A stretch of 35,733 nt of DNA from the NCBI RefSeq assembly GCF_006861795.1, contig NZ_VDGH01000003.1, forward strand, positions 292,774 through 328,506, in the 5' to 3' direction. This stretch comes from Psychrobacillus lasiicapitis. GTDB lineage: Bacteria; Bacillota; Bacilli; Bacillales_A; Planococcaceae. Every line of letters begins with the position of its first letter. Position 1 is the stretch's first letter. The position numbers and the translations under genes are program-made. Under the pieces are notes generated by a model. That model was not told where the DNA came from, made no database searches, and saw only the letters and a list, made by a program, of their open reading frames with translations. Shown here one piece after another: positions 16,521-24,444 of this stretch.

Positions 16521-17018
16521 TTAATTATAAAATTCTTCCGGTATAGCTCCAATAGTTCTTCGATGATAAAGAAGCGGTTCTTTATCTTCATTTTGGATAT
16601 CCAGCACTTCACCAATAATGGTCGTGTGATCTCCTGCATCGATTTGGCTAAATACTTTACATTGTAAAGTAGCTAATGTATCCGCAAGAACTGGCAAATT
16701 CAGTTCCGACTTTTCCCAGTCACATTGGCTGAAGCGATCTTCTACTCTGCTAGAAAATAGCGTACATAAATCACTCTGATCAGAAGCTAAAATATTCACG
16801 GTAAATTTGTCTACTTTTAAAAATTCTTCATACGAGTACACTCGCTTATCAATTGACCATAAAATAAGTAGTGGTTCTAAGGAGACCGATGCAAACGAGT
16901 TAACTGTCAGTCCCATCGGTTTCCCCTCTTGGTTAAATGCTGTTACAACCGTTACACCTGTAGGGTAATTGCCCATTGCCGCCTTAAAACTTGCTATCTG
17001 TTCTATTTTATTATTCAT
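16521..17018 (-). CDS. Flavin reductase-like (FMN-binding) protein
   Basis: A 165-residue protein of the flavin reductase/FMN-binding split-barrel family: FKAAMGNYPTGVTVVTA near the N-terminus, PMGLTVNSFASVSLEPLLILWSID for flavin and substrate contact, and DAGDHTTIIGEV in the second half. These proteins reduce FMN or FAD with NAD(P)H, often for a partner monooxygenase. No monooxygenase gene is adjacent. The frame extends to 17063, but the ATG at 17018 gives the usual family start and has GGAAG ahead. Confidence 0.83.
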   Translation of the reverse strand: MNNKIEQIASFKAAMGNYPTGVTVVTAFNQEGKPMGLTVNSFASVSLEPLLILWSIDKRVYSYEEFLKVDKFTVNILASDQSDLCTLFSSRVEDRFSQCDWEKSELNLPVLADTLATLQCKVFSQIDAGDHTTIIGEVLDIQNEDKEPLLYHRRTIGAIPEEFYN

Positions 17019-17106
17019 ATGAACTTCTTCCATTCTATTTTCTTTTAAGCATATCAAAGTCATTATATTCTTTCACACTTTTTGATTCTACAGAATTTTC
17101 ACTTTT

Positions 17107-17131
17107 GTTTAAATCACTTCCGGAAGGGTAA
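17107..17131 (+). promoter_or_regulatory. SigB-type general stress promoter
   Basis: GTTTAA (17107-17112), a 13-base spacer and GGGTAA (17126-17131). This matches the SigB pattern GTTTAA-N12-15-GGGTAT at all but the last base, 43 bases before a homologue of the SigB-dependent yflT gene. Confidence 0.8.
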
Positions 17132-17174
17132 AGATAGATATATCACAAATAAAACAACAAATGGAGGAATTATA

Positions 17175-17504
17175 ATGACAGTCAAATTAACAGTAGAAAA
17201 TGCCTTACAAGCAAAACAAGAAATTGAGACTCTGGAATCACAAGGTTATTCTAAAGACCATATTCATATTTTCGCCCATTTCAAAGAAAGAGCCGACGAT
17301 ATTAACGATGCTTTAGATACAAAAGATGTTGGTTTAAAAGAACAAGGTCTTCTGGATTCCATGAAAAACATTTTCACTTCCCGTGGAGATGAACTCCGTA
17401 ACAAAATGGAGGCAACCGGATTATCAAAAGAAGAAGCGGCAGCTGCAGAAATGGAGCTCGATAAAGGGAAGCTAGTAATTATTGCACATAAACCACAAGA
17501 ATAA
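17175..17504 (+). CDS. yflT: General stress protein 17M-like (YflT family)
   Basis: A 109-residue soluble protein of the YflT family. A beta-alpha fold begins MTVKLTVENALQAKQEIETL and YSKDHIHIFAHFKERADDI, an acidic helical part follows (EEAAAAEMELDKGKLVIIAH), and there are no membrane segments or signal peptide. The molecular function is unknown; B. subtilis YflT is induced by SigB under general stress. The frame is open from 17082, but GGAGG at 17163 fixes the ATG at 17175, and the SigB promoter lies within the discarded extension. An intrinsic terminator follows, so the gene is monocistronic. Confidence 0.87.
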   Translation: MTVKLTVENALQAKQEIETLESQGYSKDHIHIFAHFKERADDINDALDTKDVGLKEQGLLDSMKNIFTSRGDELRNKMEATGLSKEEAAAAEMELDKGKLVIIAHKPQE

Positions 17505-17529
17505 ATATACATCTGTTAATAAAGTGATT

Positions 17530-17565
17530 AATCCTATTTCCTGTAAAGGGAAATAGGATTTTTCT
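17530..17565 (+). terminator. Intrinsic terminator after the yflT-like gene
   Basis: AATCCTATTTCC (17530-17541) pairs with GGAAATAGGATT (17549-17560), followed by a T-run. Confidence 0.85.
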
Positions 17566-17776
17566 TTTGTGCATATAATATTTAAATTACACCTTTATCC
17601 CCTCTTTCATTGTTTCAACTGGCTCGATTTTCTAACAGGATACAGTTCACTGAACACATCTGTTTCTTTTTCTTTAAATCAATCGAATCGTTTATTTAGA
17701 AAGGATGGACTATTCAAAAAACGTTGCCGTTTAATAGTCGTTTGGATATGATGGTTATAAAGGAGGGAAACATTCA

Positions 17777-18247
17777 ATGACTAATGATCATGAAGGATTA
17801 TTTGATAAGGAAAAACAAAACGTCCCAAAACCGAAAATGGAAAGAAAAGATGGTGAACCTACTTCCGCTTTCAAAGGGGCTTCTGTGGCAGCGCTGATAA
17901 TAGGAATCTCTGCTTATCTAATAGGTTTGTTCAATGCCGCAATGGAATTGAATGAAAAAGGCTATTACTTTGCAATTTTAATATTTGGACTCTATGCATC
18001 TGTATCTTTACAAAAAGCAGTAAGAGATAAAGAAGAAGGAATCCCAGTTACGAATATTTATTATGGAATTAGCTGGGTTGCAATTATTATTTCTATTTTA
18101 TTGATGGGTATCGGCTTATACAATGCAGGAAGTATTGTTTTAAGCGAAAAAGGATTTTATGCTATGGCTTTTGTTCTTAGCATATTTGCAGCAATAACAG
18201 TTCAGAAAAATGTAAGAGATACGCAAAAAGCACGAGAAGCAGATTGA
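17777..18247 (+). CDS. YiaA/YiaB family membrane protein with internal duplication
   Basis: A 156-residue membrane protein with a charged, proline-containing N-terminal tail (residues 1-32) and four membrane segments in two repeats. Repeat one (about 33-88) and repeat two (about 95-150) each contain two helices, with matching pieces GLFNAAMELNEKGYYFAIL / GLYNAGSIVLSEKGFYAMA and LQKAVRD / VQKNVRD. This is the YiaA/YiaB two-helix domain in tandem, function unknown. AGGAGG precedes the ATG. Between the upstream terminator and this gene (17566-17776) I see no other gene and no convincing promoter. Confidence 0.85.
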   Translation: MTNDHEGLFDKEKQNVPKPKMERKDGEPTSAFKGASVAALIIGISAYLIGLFNAAMELNEKGYYFAILIFGLYASVSLQKAVRDKEEGIPVTNIYYGISWVAIIISILLMGIGLYNAGSIVLSEKGFYAMAFVLSIFAAITVQKNVRDTQKAREAD

Positions 18248-18256
18248 ATAATGAAC

Positions 18257-18300
18257 AGTGCCAGTCACTCACATTCTTTAACATGTGATTGACTGGCACT
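18257..18300 (+). terminator. Terminator after the YiaA-like gene
   Basis: AGTGCCAGTCA (18257-18267) pairs with TGACTGGCACT (18290-18300), with an inner CACAT/ATGTG extension. A short T-rich tail follows. Confidence 0.7.
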
Positions 18301-18351
18301 TATTCGTTCATCGATTAATCTTTACATTGCATCAGCATTTCTAATAGCAAA

Positions 18352-18984
18352 CTATATTACTCCTTTTATCGCCAATACAAACTCATATAAAAAGTATCCA
18401 GCAAAACCAATTAATATTAATCCAGCAATGATGGAAACCCATTTTATCATTGTTTGATTCATTACTTTTCTTGTAACTGAAACAATAGCAAGTAATCCAA
18501 CATCATGAAGCAAGATACCAGCTAAAATACCAGCTCCAACGATTAAAAATGTGGCCGGCTGTGTTGTATCGTAAGAATCGGCAAGCACTGCTCCAAAGAC
18601 GGAAATCCAAAACACCAGGTTTCCTGGTGAAACAGCTACAAGCAAACCATTACGATACGAGCTAAAAAATGATTTCGTTGGTTTATCACCAGCCAATGTA
18701 ATGCCCTGATCCGCATTTTTAATAGATTCATAGCCTAAATATGCCAAAAAGCCTGCACCAATAAGCCACATGGGTATTTGAATAAAAGGCTCGGCAAGCA
18801 CAGAAGCAAGACCCATATATAATGCAATAATCAATAGGAAGTCGATGGTCATCCCACCTAGTCCTACAGCCCACCCATGCAAGAACCCATTTTTCAAACC
18901 TTGCTTCGTCATTTCAACCGTCATTGCTCCTACAGGCATTGCAATCGCAAGCCCTGCTAGTAAATACGTAAAAAATAAACTCAA
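18352..18984 (-). CDS. LysE family amino acid/metabolite exporter
   Basis: A 210-residue, six-segment membrane protein of the LysE/RhtB superfamily. It shows the conserved first helix AGLAIAMPVGAMTVEMTKQGLKNGF, the FLAYLGYESIK end of the second helix block, and SPGNLVFWISVFGA in the middle. It probably exports an amino acid or related compound. The open frame reaches 19053, giving a 23-residue hydrophilic extension without a ribosome binding site. TTG at 18984 with GGAAGAAGTG upstream gives the normal LysE length and N-terminus and is preferred. Start confidence is moderate. Confidence 0.82.
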   Translation of the reverse strand: MSLFFTYLLAGLAIAMPVGAMTVEMTKQGLKNGFLHGWAVGLGGMTIDFLLIIALYMGLASVLAEPFIQIPMWLIGAGFLAYLGYESIKNADQGITLAGDKPTKSFFSSYRNGLLVAVSPGNLVFWISVFGAVLADSYDTTQPATFLIVGAGILAGILLHDVGLLAIVSVTRKVMNQTMIKWVSIIAGLILIGFAGYFLYEFVLAIKGVI

Positions 18985-19157
18985 AAGATACACTTCTTCC
19001 AAATTTGTTCCCTTCATACGTCCGTTTGTAACTATTTTAGCATAAAAATACATAAAAATTATATAATATTCTTATTCTCTTATAATTTTAATATTTATCG
19101 GCAGAGAAAAAATGCCACTTACACTCATCATTATGACCTCTTTTAAATTCCGGAGCA

Positions 19158-19186
19158 TTGACGTAATCTTCTGTTCATAGTATATT
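19158..19186 (+). promoter_or_regulatory. SigA promoter for the DUF2306 gene
   Basis: TTGACG (19158-19163), a 17-base spacer and TATATT (19181-19186), one base from consensus in each box, 56 bases before the start codon. Confidence 0.7.
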
Positions 19187-19242
19187 TATGCCAAAAAGCA
19201 GAAGTACATCTTAAATTTTACTAATAACGGAGAGATAACAGA

Positions 19243-19905
19243 ATGAATAAAATAAGTGGATATATTTTTACTTTTTTAGCAATTGGAGTAGCCGGTTATG
19301 CCGTTGTTCAGTATTTTATTATTGGAGTGGATCATGCAGGGCTCGTTCAGATGAAGTTAATGTCGCTTTCTAAATTGAGTACATTCTGGTACGTTATGCT
19401 ATTTATCCATATTGCAGGGAGCATTGTAGCATTAGCGATTGGTCCTTTTACTTTATCTGCAACATTTAGAGAAAAAAGTATTATTCGTCATAAACGAATA
19501 GGAAAGCTGTATATGCTTGGTATTCTATTCGGCGGTATTTCCGGTCTTTATCTAGCGTTTTACGCTACAGGAGGATTAGCTGGAAAGCTAGGTTTTGGTT
19601 CCTTGTCAGTATTTTGGTTGGTTTCTGCCTATCAAGCACTTGCTAGAATAAAAGCTAATCGAGTGAACGACCACCAACAGTGGATGATCCGTAATTACTC
19701 CTTAACCTTTGCAGCAGTCACACTCCGTATTTGGCTACCTTTGTTCATGTTAGTATTAGGTTTAGAGCGTTTCGAACTTAGTTATGCTATTATCGCTTGG
19801 TTAGCTTGGATTCCCAATATTGTTATTGCAGAGTTATACATACAAAGGAGACTAATTAAAAAACAGGTATCTACCTTGCCTGCTCATCCAACAGTAGTAG
19901 AATAA
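19243..19905 (+). CDS. DUF2306 domain membrane protein
   Basis: A 220-residue membrane protein with about six or seven hydrophobic segments. Conserved histidines lie near or in the helices: FIHIAGSIVALAIGPFTL, RHKRIGKLYML and NDHQQWMIRNYSLTFAAVTLRIWLP. The pattern fits DUF2306, a family of unknown function whose histidine arrangement resembles cytochrome b561/ferric-reductase-like proteins; heme binding is only a guess. GGAGAG lies ahead of the ATG. The gene is monocistronic. Confidence 0.8.
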   Translation: MNKISGYIFTFLAIGVAGYAVVQYFIIGVDHAGLVQMKLMSLSKLSTFWYVMLFIHIAGSIVALAIGPFTLSATFREKSIIRHKRIGKLYMLGILFGGISGLYLAFYATGGLAGKLGFGSLSVFWLVSAYQALARIKANRVNDHQQWMIRNYSLTFAAVTLRIWLPLFMLVLGLERFELSYAIIAWLAWIPNIVIAELYIQRRLIKKQVSTLPAHPTVVE

Positions 19906-19923
19906 TAGAAAATGTAACTTTAA

Positions 19924-20022
19924 GGGATATTCTTTTATAATCATGCCTTGATTTAGAAACATTCCCCTATCGGCAGCTTCTCTAGCAAAGTATATATCAT
20001 GGGTGACAATAAACCTTACTTC
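19924..20022 (-). pseudogene. Relic of an ABC transporter ATPase C-terminus
   Basis: Read on the minus strand, about 33 codons give EVRFIVTHDIYFAREA, ADRGMFLNQGMIIKE and a proline. This matches the H-loop region of polar amino acid importer ATPases (typically VVTHEM-FAREVADRV-F-DQGKIVEEG-P). No Walker A, signature or Walker B sequence is found upstream in any frame before the adjoining repeat, so only a fragment remains. It is flanked by the structured repeat at 20081-20315. Confidence 0.6.
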
Positions 20023-20080
20023 AAGTAAATGAAGGAAATAGACGATATGGCAAATGGAAATGAGCAATAATAGTGGAGTG

Positions 20081-20315
20081 TCGCATATAATAGGGAAACT
20101 GCGTGGTAGTGAGTTGAATGAAGTGTCCGCTGGGATTTCCGCTTCAGGGCAGACGCTTTCCGCGGGGTGAGCGATAAGCCATCACCGACGCAACGCGTAC
20201 GATGTGATGGCTTATCTGTCTCACTCATCCCGCAGGAGCTTTAGCGACGAGGAGATTGAAGCCATGCCGGCGGAAAGCGTCCGCTTGAAGCGAAAGTCAT
20301 AGTAAACTCCTAATA
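20081..20315. repeat. Structured intergenic repeat, copy 1
   Basis: This gene-free block has a homologous copy in the same orientation at 35321-35515 (shared start around GGGAAACTGCG / AGGAAACTGCG, shared end around CTAATAA). It folds into a long stem: GCGGG (20162-20166) with CCCGC (20229-20233), GTGAG (20167-20171) with CTCAC (20220-20224), and GATAAGCCATCAC (20173-20185) with GTGATGGCTTATC (20204-20216). An outer ACGCTTTCCG / CGGAAAGCGT pair (20153-20162, 20271-20280) closes the element. Four base pairs are changed in a compensated way between copies. From memory, repeats of this kind are widespread in Bacillaceae and Planococcaceae intergenic regions. Confidence 0.85.
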
Positions 20316-20382
20316 ACACACCTTACCTCACAGTTCCCCTATACTGGTCGACAAATCATAGAGCTAATAATCTTCTAAACCA

Positions 20383-20417
20383 TAAAAAAACGACTCTAAT
20401 TCATGTTTCAGAGTCGT
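20383..20417 (-). terminator. Terminator at the end of the sulfur-cluster run
   Basis: ACGACTCT (20390-20397) pairs with AGAGTCGT (20410-20417). On the minus strand the stem is followed by seven T residues, 24 bases after the methyltransferase stop. Confidence 0.85.
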
Positions 20418-20441
20418 CCTTTATAATAGATTAGATATGCT

Positions 20442-21053
20442 TTAATTTTGTTGATCCTTCGGTTTCTGCCCAACAAATTGAATTACATGTGATAATCCAT
20501 TATGTTTTTCACCTTCATGACGGACAACCTCTCCCATGAAAAAGTGAACTATGCGCCAGTCAGCAAAGTCTTTCAAAAACTCCTCTGGTTTGTATAGAAA
20601 ATCCAGTTCTTGCGGTCCACCACTTTGATAAGGAATCTGGTAATGTGAATAAACCTCTGTCAGGAAATATCCACCGGGCTTTAAAGCCTCCTTGACACCT
20701 TGAAGGGTTTTCTTTCGAAGCTCGGTCGGAAAGTGACCAAAAATGCATACAATTTCATCCCATTTAGCTTCACTCCAGTTTGCTTCGTTTAAATCTACCA
20801 GTTTGGTCGAGACAGCTACATCCCGTTCTTTCGCAAGCTTATTTGTTTTCTGAAGTCCAGATTCCGCATAATCCCAAGCTGTAACGTTCATTCCCTGTTC
20901 TGCTAAGTAAACTGCATTTCGCCCTTCCCCTTCAGCTATGGCCAAAGCATTACCAGAAACATTTAATTTATGTTGAAATTCTTTCAAGAAGACATTTGGT
21001 TCCTTACCATAAACATAATCCTCTGTTTGAAAACGTGCATTCCAATGATTCAT
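20442..21053 (-). CDS. SAM-dependent methyltransferase, TehB-like
   Basis: A 203-residue enzyme with SAM-binding motif I ALAIAEGEGRNAVYLAEQG (about residues 37-55), motif II VTAWDYAESGLQKT and the post-motif WDEIVCIFGHFP. The N-terminal MNHWNARFQTEDYVYGKEPN pattern is typical of tellurite-resistance TehB-like and related thiol-directed methyltransferases. It lies 48 bases after the thioredoxin gene with no terminator between, and a strong terminator follows it, so it may be the last gene of the sulfur cluster transcript. A role in methylating a sulfur or chalcogen compound is inference from context. Confidence 0.8.
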   Translation of the reverse strand: MNHWNARFQTEDYVYGKEPNVFLKEFQHKLNVSGNALAIAEGEGRNAVYLAEQGMNVTAWDYAESGLQKTNKLAKERDVAVSTKLVDLNEANWSEAKWDEIVCIFGHFPTELRKKTLQGVKEALKPGGYFLTEVYSHYQIPYQSGGPQELDFLYKPEEFLKDFADWRIVHFFMGEVVRHEGEKHNGLSHVIQFVGQKPKDQQN

Positions 21054-21101
21054 CTTATGTCATCCTTTCCAAACTATAATCGCGAAGTGAATGAATCAAC
21101 A

Positions 21102-21437
21102 TCAGTCTGTTTCGTGAACAATCATGTTATAAATTTTACCTATCCTATCTTGTAAAGATTGCATTTGAACAAATCGGGCTTCCCTTATAATTTCTTTGCC
21201 ATCTACAAATAAAAGTAGCGCAGGCACCGTAAAAATCGAAAGACGTCCAGCTATTTCCTCGACATCGTCTGCATTTATATGCCCTAGCTGTATGAGTGGA
21301 AATTCTTTTAACAACTCCTTCAACTGAGGCAATATAACATGACATACGCCACAATTAGTTCTGGATACGTATAAGAAACTAAATTGATGGTCCTCGATAA
21401 ACTTTTCTACTGAAGTGAGCGATGTTAATGTAATCAT
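21102..21437 (-). CDS. Thioredoxin-family protein (CGVC active site)
   Basis: A 111-residue thioredoxin fold with the active-site pair Cys29-Gly-Val-Cys32 (VSRTNCGVCHVILPQL) and the cis-proline Pro72 in IFTVPALLLFVDG. The CGVC motif differs from the usual CGPC, so its redox potential may differ. The frame is open back to 21488, but AAAGGAG points clearly to the ATG at 21437. It follows tauE by 61 bases and precedes the methyltransferase gene, so it probably belongs to the thiol/persulfide cluster, perhaps reducing protein persulfides. Confidence 0.85.
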   Translation of the reverse strand: MITLTSLTSVEKFIEDHQFSFLYVSRTNCGVCHVILPQLKELLKEFPLIQLGHINADDVEEIAGRLSIFTVPALLLFVDGKEIIREARFVQMQSLQDRIGKIYNMIVHETD

Positions 21438-21498
21438 ATCTTCTCCTTTCGTTTTCATAGTATTAATTTTCTGATGCAGTTTGTTCAAGTCAGCAACA

Positions 21499-22275
21499 TT
21501 ATAATATATCTAACCAAATCTTCACTGCAGTTACAAATATTAATACAGCTAAAATTATCTGTAACACTTTTGTATTTAACTTTTTCCCAGTCATAGCCCC
21601 AAGTGGTGCAGCAATTAAACTTGCAATCACCATGATAAGTGATGGTAAGAATTCTACTTGCCCGGTTGACACTTTTCCGCTAATGGCACCAATTGACGAA
21701 ATAAGGGTTATCGCCAAGGAGGAAGCAATTGTCATTCGTGTTGGTATTTTTAATACAGTAAGCATGATGGGCACTAATAAGAACGCCCCTCCTGCTCCAA
21801 CAATTCCTGCAGCTACCCCCACGATTAGGGCAAGTAATGCGGCAATCCATTTGTTAAAATTTATTTGCTCAAGGGGTATGTCATCAAGCCCTTTTTTAGG
21901 TATGAACATCATGATGGCAGCAATTATCGCTAAAATTCCATAGACTATATTAATTCCGTTTTCAGGAATCTGTGTGGAGCCAAATCCTCCAATGAAACTA
22001 CCAATTAAAATACTAACACCCATATAAGCAATCAGTTTTTTATTTAATAATTCACCTTTACGATAGGCAATGACACCACCGATTGTCGCAAAAAATACTT
22101 GAATTGCAGTTATTCCCGACACTTCATGGGCTGTAAAATGAGCAACGCCAAGTGCTGAAGGAATATACAACAACATAGGAAAATTAATAATGGATCCACC
22201 TATTCCTAACATTCCCGAAATAAATGAGCCTATTAATCCTATGAAGAAGATGATAGCAATAAAGCTTATATCCAT
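21499..22275 (-). CDS. TauE/SafE family sulfur anion exporter (YrkJ-like)
   Basis: A 258-residue membrane protein with about eight segments in two repeats, each opening with the family's glycine-rich motif: [20 protein letters not shown] near residues 16-35 and [21 protein letters not shown] in the second half. TauE proteins export sulfite, sulfoacetate or related anions. In cst and yrk operons they sit next to persulfide dioxygenases, whose product is sulfite, and this is the likely cargo. A hairpin terminator lies between it and the upstream fusion gene, so its level may be lower or separately controlled. AGGAGG precedes the ATG. Confidence 0.88.
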   Translation of the reverse strand: MDISFIAIIFFIGLIGSFISGMLGIGGSIINFPMLLYIPSALGVAHFTAHEVSGITAIQVFFATIGGVIAYRKGELLNKKLIAYMGVSILIGSFIGGFGSTQIPENGINIVYGILAIIAAIMMFIPKKGLDDIPLEQINFNKWIAALLALIVGVAAGIVGAGGAFLLVPIMLTVLKIPTRMTIASSLAITLISSIGAISGKVSTGQVEFLPSLIMVIASLIAAPLGAMTGKKLNTKVLQIILAVLIFVTAVKIWLDIL

Positions 22276-22289
22276 TTTAACCTCCTACT

Positions 22290-22319
22290 AAAAAGGGAAG
22301 CTACAATAGCTCCCTTTTT
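22290..22319 (-). terminator. Hairpin between the rhodanese-MBL gene and tauE
   Basis: AAAAAGGGA-AGCT pairs with AGCT-CCCTTTTT with one bulged base. On the minus strand it ends in a T-run, directly after the fusion gene. It may act as a partial terminator setting the ratio of exporter to enzyme. Confidence 0.65.
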
Positions 22320-22326
22320 AAATTCC

Positions 22327-23454
22327 TTATCGAATTGCACAACGATTTGGTCCAATTTCCATTTCACGTTGCGTTTCTTCATCAGTGCTCTTTTTCCCCA
22401 TATTCATTTCACGAATATCTTGATATGCATTTGGCTGTGGCGGTAAATTTTCAGTCACCATTTTTCTAAATTCATTTTCATCCTCAATGTTTAGCCCATG
22501 ATTTGTTTCATAGAGCGTACTTAACTTTTCAGATACACTACCATCTGCATTTAATTCATCTATAATCATAAAGTGTGCTGGTAGAACGATTAGTTCCCCA
22601 GATAACTCTTTGTATCTCGTGTATAGACTTTCTCGTAGATCTCCCACCCAGTCCTCGGCTAACCCAGCTAAGTCTGGTCTTCCAATGGAATCAATAAATA
22701 ATATATCTCCTGATAATAAGAACTTTTCGTCCACAACAAAAGACGTTGATCCAATTGTATGTCCTGGAGAATATAACGCATGAATATTTATAAAAGCATT
22801 ACCAATTGTCACTACATCTCCATCTTCTAATGGTTCATATTCAAAGGTAACATCCACAGCGTCTTTTGGTGGAAGCAAGTATATTGCGTTTGTTTTTTCT
22901 GCAAGTTGTCTCCCACCAGAAATATGGTCGGCATGTAAATGCGTATCGAAAATATGGGTAATTTTTGCCCCAATACGATTTGCAAAATCCAGATAGACAT
23001 TCGTCATTCTTGCAGCGTCTACAATGGCAGCCTCACCGTTTGAGACGATCATATAAGACAAGCATCCCTTACCAATTCGTACAAACTGATAAATTTCTCC
23101 CCCATCTTTTAGATCCCCAATTTTTACAGGTTCTAAATGTTCACTCCATGTACTCATTCCACCCGTTAGGGAAGAAACTGAAAGTCCTGTCGCTGAAAGC
23201 ATCTCTGCCACTACCATAGACGAGCGCCCTTTGGCACAAACAACAAGTACATCTTTATCAGAAGGAATTTTAGCCAAAATCCCTTCCACACCATCAAGTA
23301 ATTCAAAATATGGTACATTTAAATAATCAAAGTTCTCCCCTTCAATTTTCCAGTCTGCAAAATCACTTTCATTCCGAACATCTAAAATAAATAGCTCTTC
23401 TTTGTTAAATACTTTTTTTGTTACCTCTTTTGAAGTCATGGTATTCACAGTCAT
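22327..23454 (-). CDS. Rhodanese-metallo-beta-lactamase fusion (YrkH-like, putative persulfide dioxygenase)
   Basis: A 375-residue fusion. Residues 8-108 form a rhodanese domain ([12 protein letters not shown], catalytic Cys73 in [17 protein letters not shown]). Residues 118-330 form a metallo-beta-lactamase domain of the glyoxalase II/ETHE1 type: THLHADH (His172, His174, Asp176, His177), [17 protein letters not shown] and LPAHF. ETHE1-type enzymes oxidise persulfides to sulfite. The order is rhodanese first, the reverse of staphylococcal CstB, and resembles B. subtilis YrkH. The tail ends in GPNRCAIR with a cysteine. A CstR-type operator overlaps its ribosome binding region. The sulfite product would go to TauE downstream. 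Confidence 0.88.
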   Translation of the reverse strand: MTVNTMTSKEVTKKVFNKEELFILDVRNESDFADWKIEGENFDYLNVPYFELLDGVEGILAKIPSDKDVLVVCAKGRSSMVVAEMLSATGLSVSSLTGGMSTWSEHLEPVKIGDLKDGGEIYQFVRIGKGCLSYMIVSNGEAAIVDAARMTNVYLDFANRIGAKITHIFDTHLHADHISGGRQLAEKTNAIYLLPPKDAVDVTFEYEPLEDGDVVTIGNAFINIHALYSPGHTIGSTSFVVDEKFLLSGDILFIDSIGRPDLAGLAEDWVGDLRESLYTRYKELSGELIVLPAHFMIIDELNADGSVSEKLSTLYETNHGLNIEDENEFRKMVTENLPPQPNAYQDIREMNMGKKSTDEETQREMEIGPNRCAIR

Positions 23455-23459
23455 ATTTT

Positions 23460-23473
23460 TACCCCCTACGGTA
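23460..23473. promoter_or_regulatory. CsoR/CstR-type operator before the rhodanese-MBL gene
   Basis: TACCCCCTACGGTA resembles the other cluster sites but with a skewed C/G run. On the minus strand its G-run also serves as the probable ribosome binding site, so a bound repressor would lie over the translation start region. Confidence 0.6.
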
Positions 23474-23522
23474 TATTTATTTATAAAAAAATTTAAAACG
23501 TGATTGTTACATCTTCTTTCTT

Positions 23523-23957
23523 TTATTTCAAAGAAACTTTACCTTGTACTTCAATAGTAACGCCTGCTTTTTTCAATAAGTTTCCGACTTCGCATCCTTT
23601 ATCTGCTCCTTCTATTGCTCTTTGTGCAGATTGAATTTGTATTTCTGTTGCATCCGCAGATAAAATGATTTGTGGATAGTGAGTTATGTTAAATCCATTA
23701 TCGGATATCGCTGCCTCGGAATTTATTGTATGTTCTACTACAGGTAACTTTCTGCTTTCAAGCATATAAGTAAGCGTTGCTATAAAACAAGTTGCGGCTG
23801 AAGAAACTAGTAACTCTTTAGGATCTGTCCCGTTCCCACTGCCCCCCAAAGAGATTGGAATAGCAACTTTTGTATCCAGATAATCTGCCTTAAGAGTCCC
23901 ATTCCCTGTTGCTCCACCATGCCAAACAATATTTAAATTTGTTTTCAACTCTGTCAT
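23523..23957 (-). CDS. OsmC family protein
   Basis: A 144-residue OsmC/Ohr-fold protein with both family cysteines: Cys57 in [11 protein letters not shown] and Cys122 in [13 protein letters not shown]. OsmC proteins are thiol-dependent peroxidases that work as dimers, and some members act on low-molecular-weight persulfides or hydroperoxides. Here it stands between the DsrE-like gene (91-base gap) and the rhodanese-MBL fusion (68-base gap), so a role in reactive sulfur handling is likely but inferred. No operator was found directly upstream, so it is probably read through from the grx-dsrE promoter. Confidence 0.85.
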   Translation of the reverse strand: MTELKTNLNIVWHGGATGNGTLKADYLDTKVAIPISLGGSGNGTDPKELLVSSAATCFIATLTYMLESRKLPVVEHTINSEAAISDNGFNITHYPQIILSADATEIQIQSAQRAIEGADKGCEVGNLLKKAGVTIEVQGKVSLK

Positions 23958-24048
23958 CGTTCACATTCCCCCATTAAAATTATTAATATTTAATCTCAAT
24001 CTTCATTACTTTTCATTTCTAGAATCCTAAAATTTCAGCTGAGTGAAG

Positions 24049-24444
24049 TTAAAATGTCAATGTTACGTCCGCGTCTTTAGCAAACTCTAAAAATGTAACA
24101 GCTCCGCCTACTTCAATTCCATCGATAAAGTTCTCTTTATCTAATCCCATAACATCCATAGTCATTTGGCAGCCAATGAATGTAACACCCATCTCTTTTG
24201 CCATTGCTACTAATTCCGGTATGGACGGAACATTGGCATTAGTAAATCCTTCTGCAAAATGCTCTTTTCCTACTGGCATCGGAAGTTGCTGATATGCCTC
24301 TTGATGAATTAAGTTCAAACCCTCGAATGTGAAGAAAATGGCTACTTCTTGATCTGTTGCAGCAGCTGCAGTTGCGATATTAAATACTTTGTATGCATCA
24401 AATAATCCACCATTGCTTGCGATAATTGCTACTTTTTTATTCAT
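24049..24444 (-). CDS. DsrE/DsrF-like sulfur carrier (YrkE-like)
   Basis: A 131-residue protein with the DsrE/DsrF/DrsH-like fold: KKVAIIASNGGLFDAYKVFNIA at the N-terminus, EVAIFFTFEGLNLI, and the single conserved cysteine Cys92 in TFIGCQMTMDVMGL, which would carry a persulfide. It is soluble. DsrE-like proteins pass sulfane sulfur between TusA, rhodaneses and other acceptors. Its ATG lies eight bases inside the upstream glutaredoxin-like gene, so the two are translationally coupled. B. subtilis YrkE is the closest named relative that I recall. Confidence 0.86.
   Translation of the reverse strand: MNKKVAIIASNGGLFDAYKVFNIATAAAATDQEVAIFFTFEGLNLIHQEAYQQLPMPVGKEHFAEGFTNANVPSIPELVAMAKEMGVTFIGCQMTMDVMGLDKENFIDGIEVGGAVTFLEFAKDADVTLTF

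Noticed and set aside
17569..17751. 60-codon open frame between the yflT-like and YiaA-like genes
   Set aside because: No ribosome binding site, an unlikely composition and no recognisable family; the stretch looks like ordinary intergenic sequence.
17752..17770. SigB promoter for the YiaA-like gene
   Set aside because: GTTTAA is present nearby but the spacing to any GGGTAT-like box is wrong, and the box would overlap the ribosome binding site.
20016..20228. 70-codon open frame on the minus strand
   Set aside because: It runs into repeat copy 1, and its sequence is explained by RNA-like stems rather than coding.
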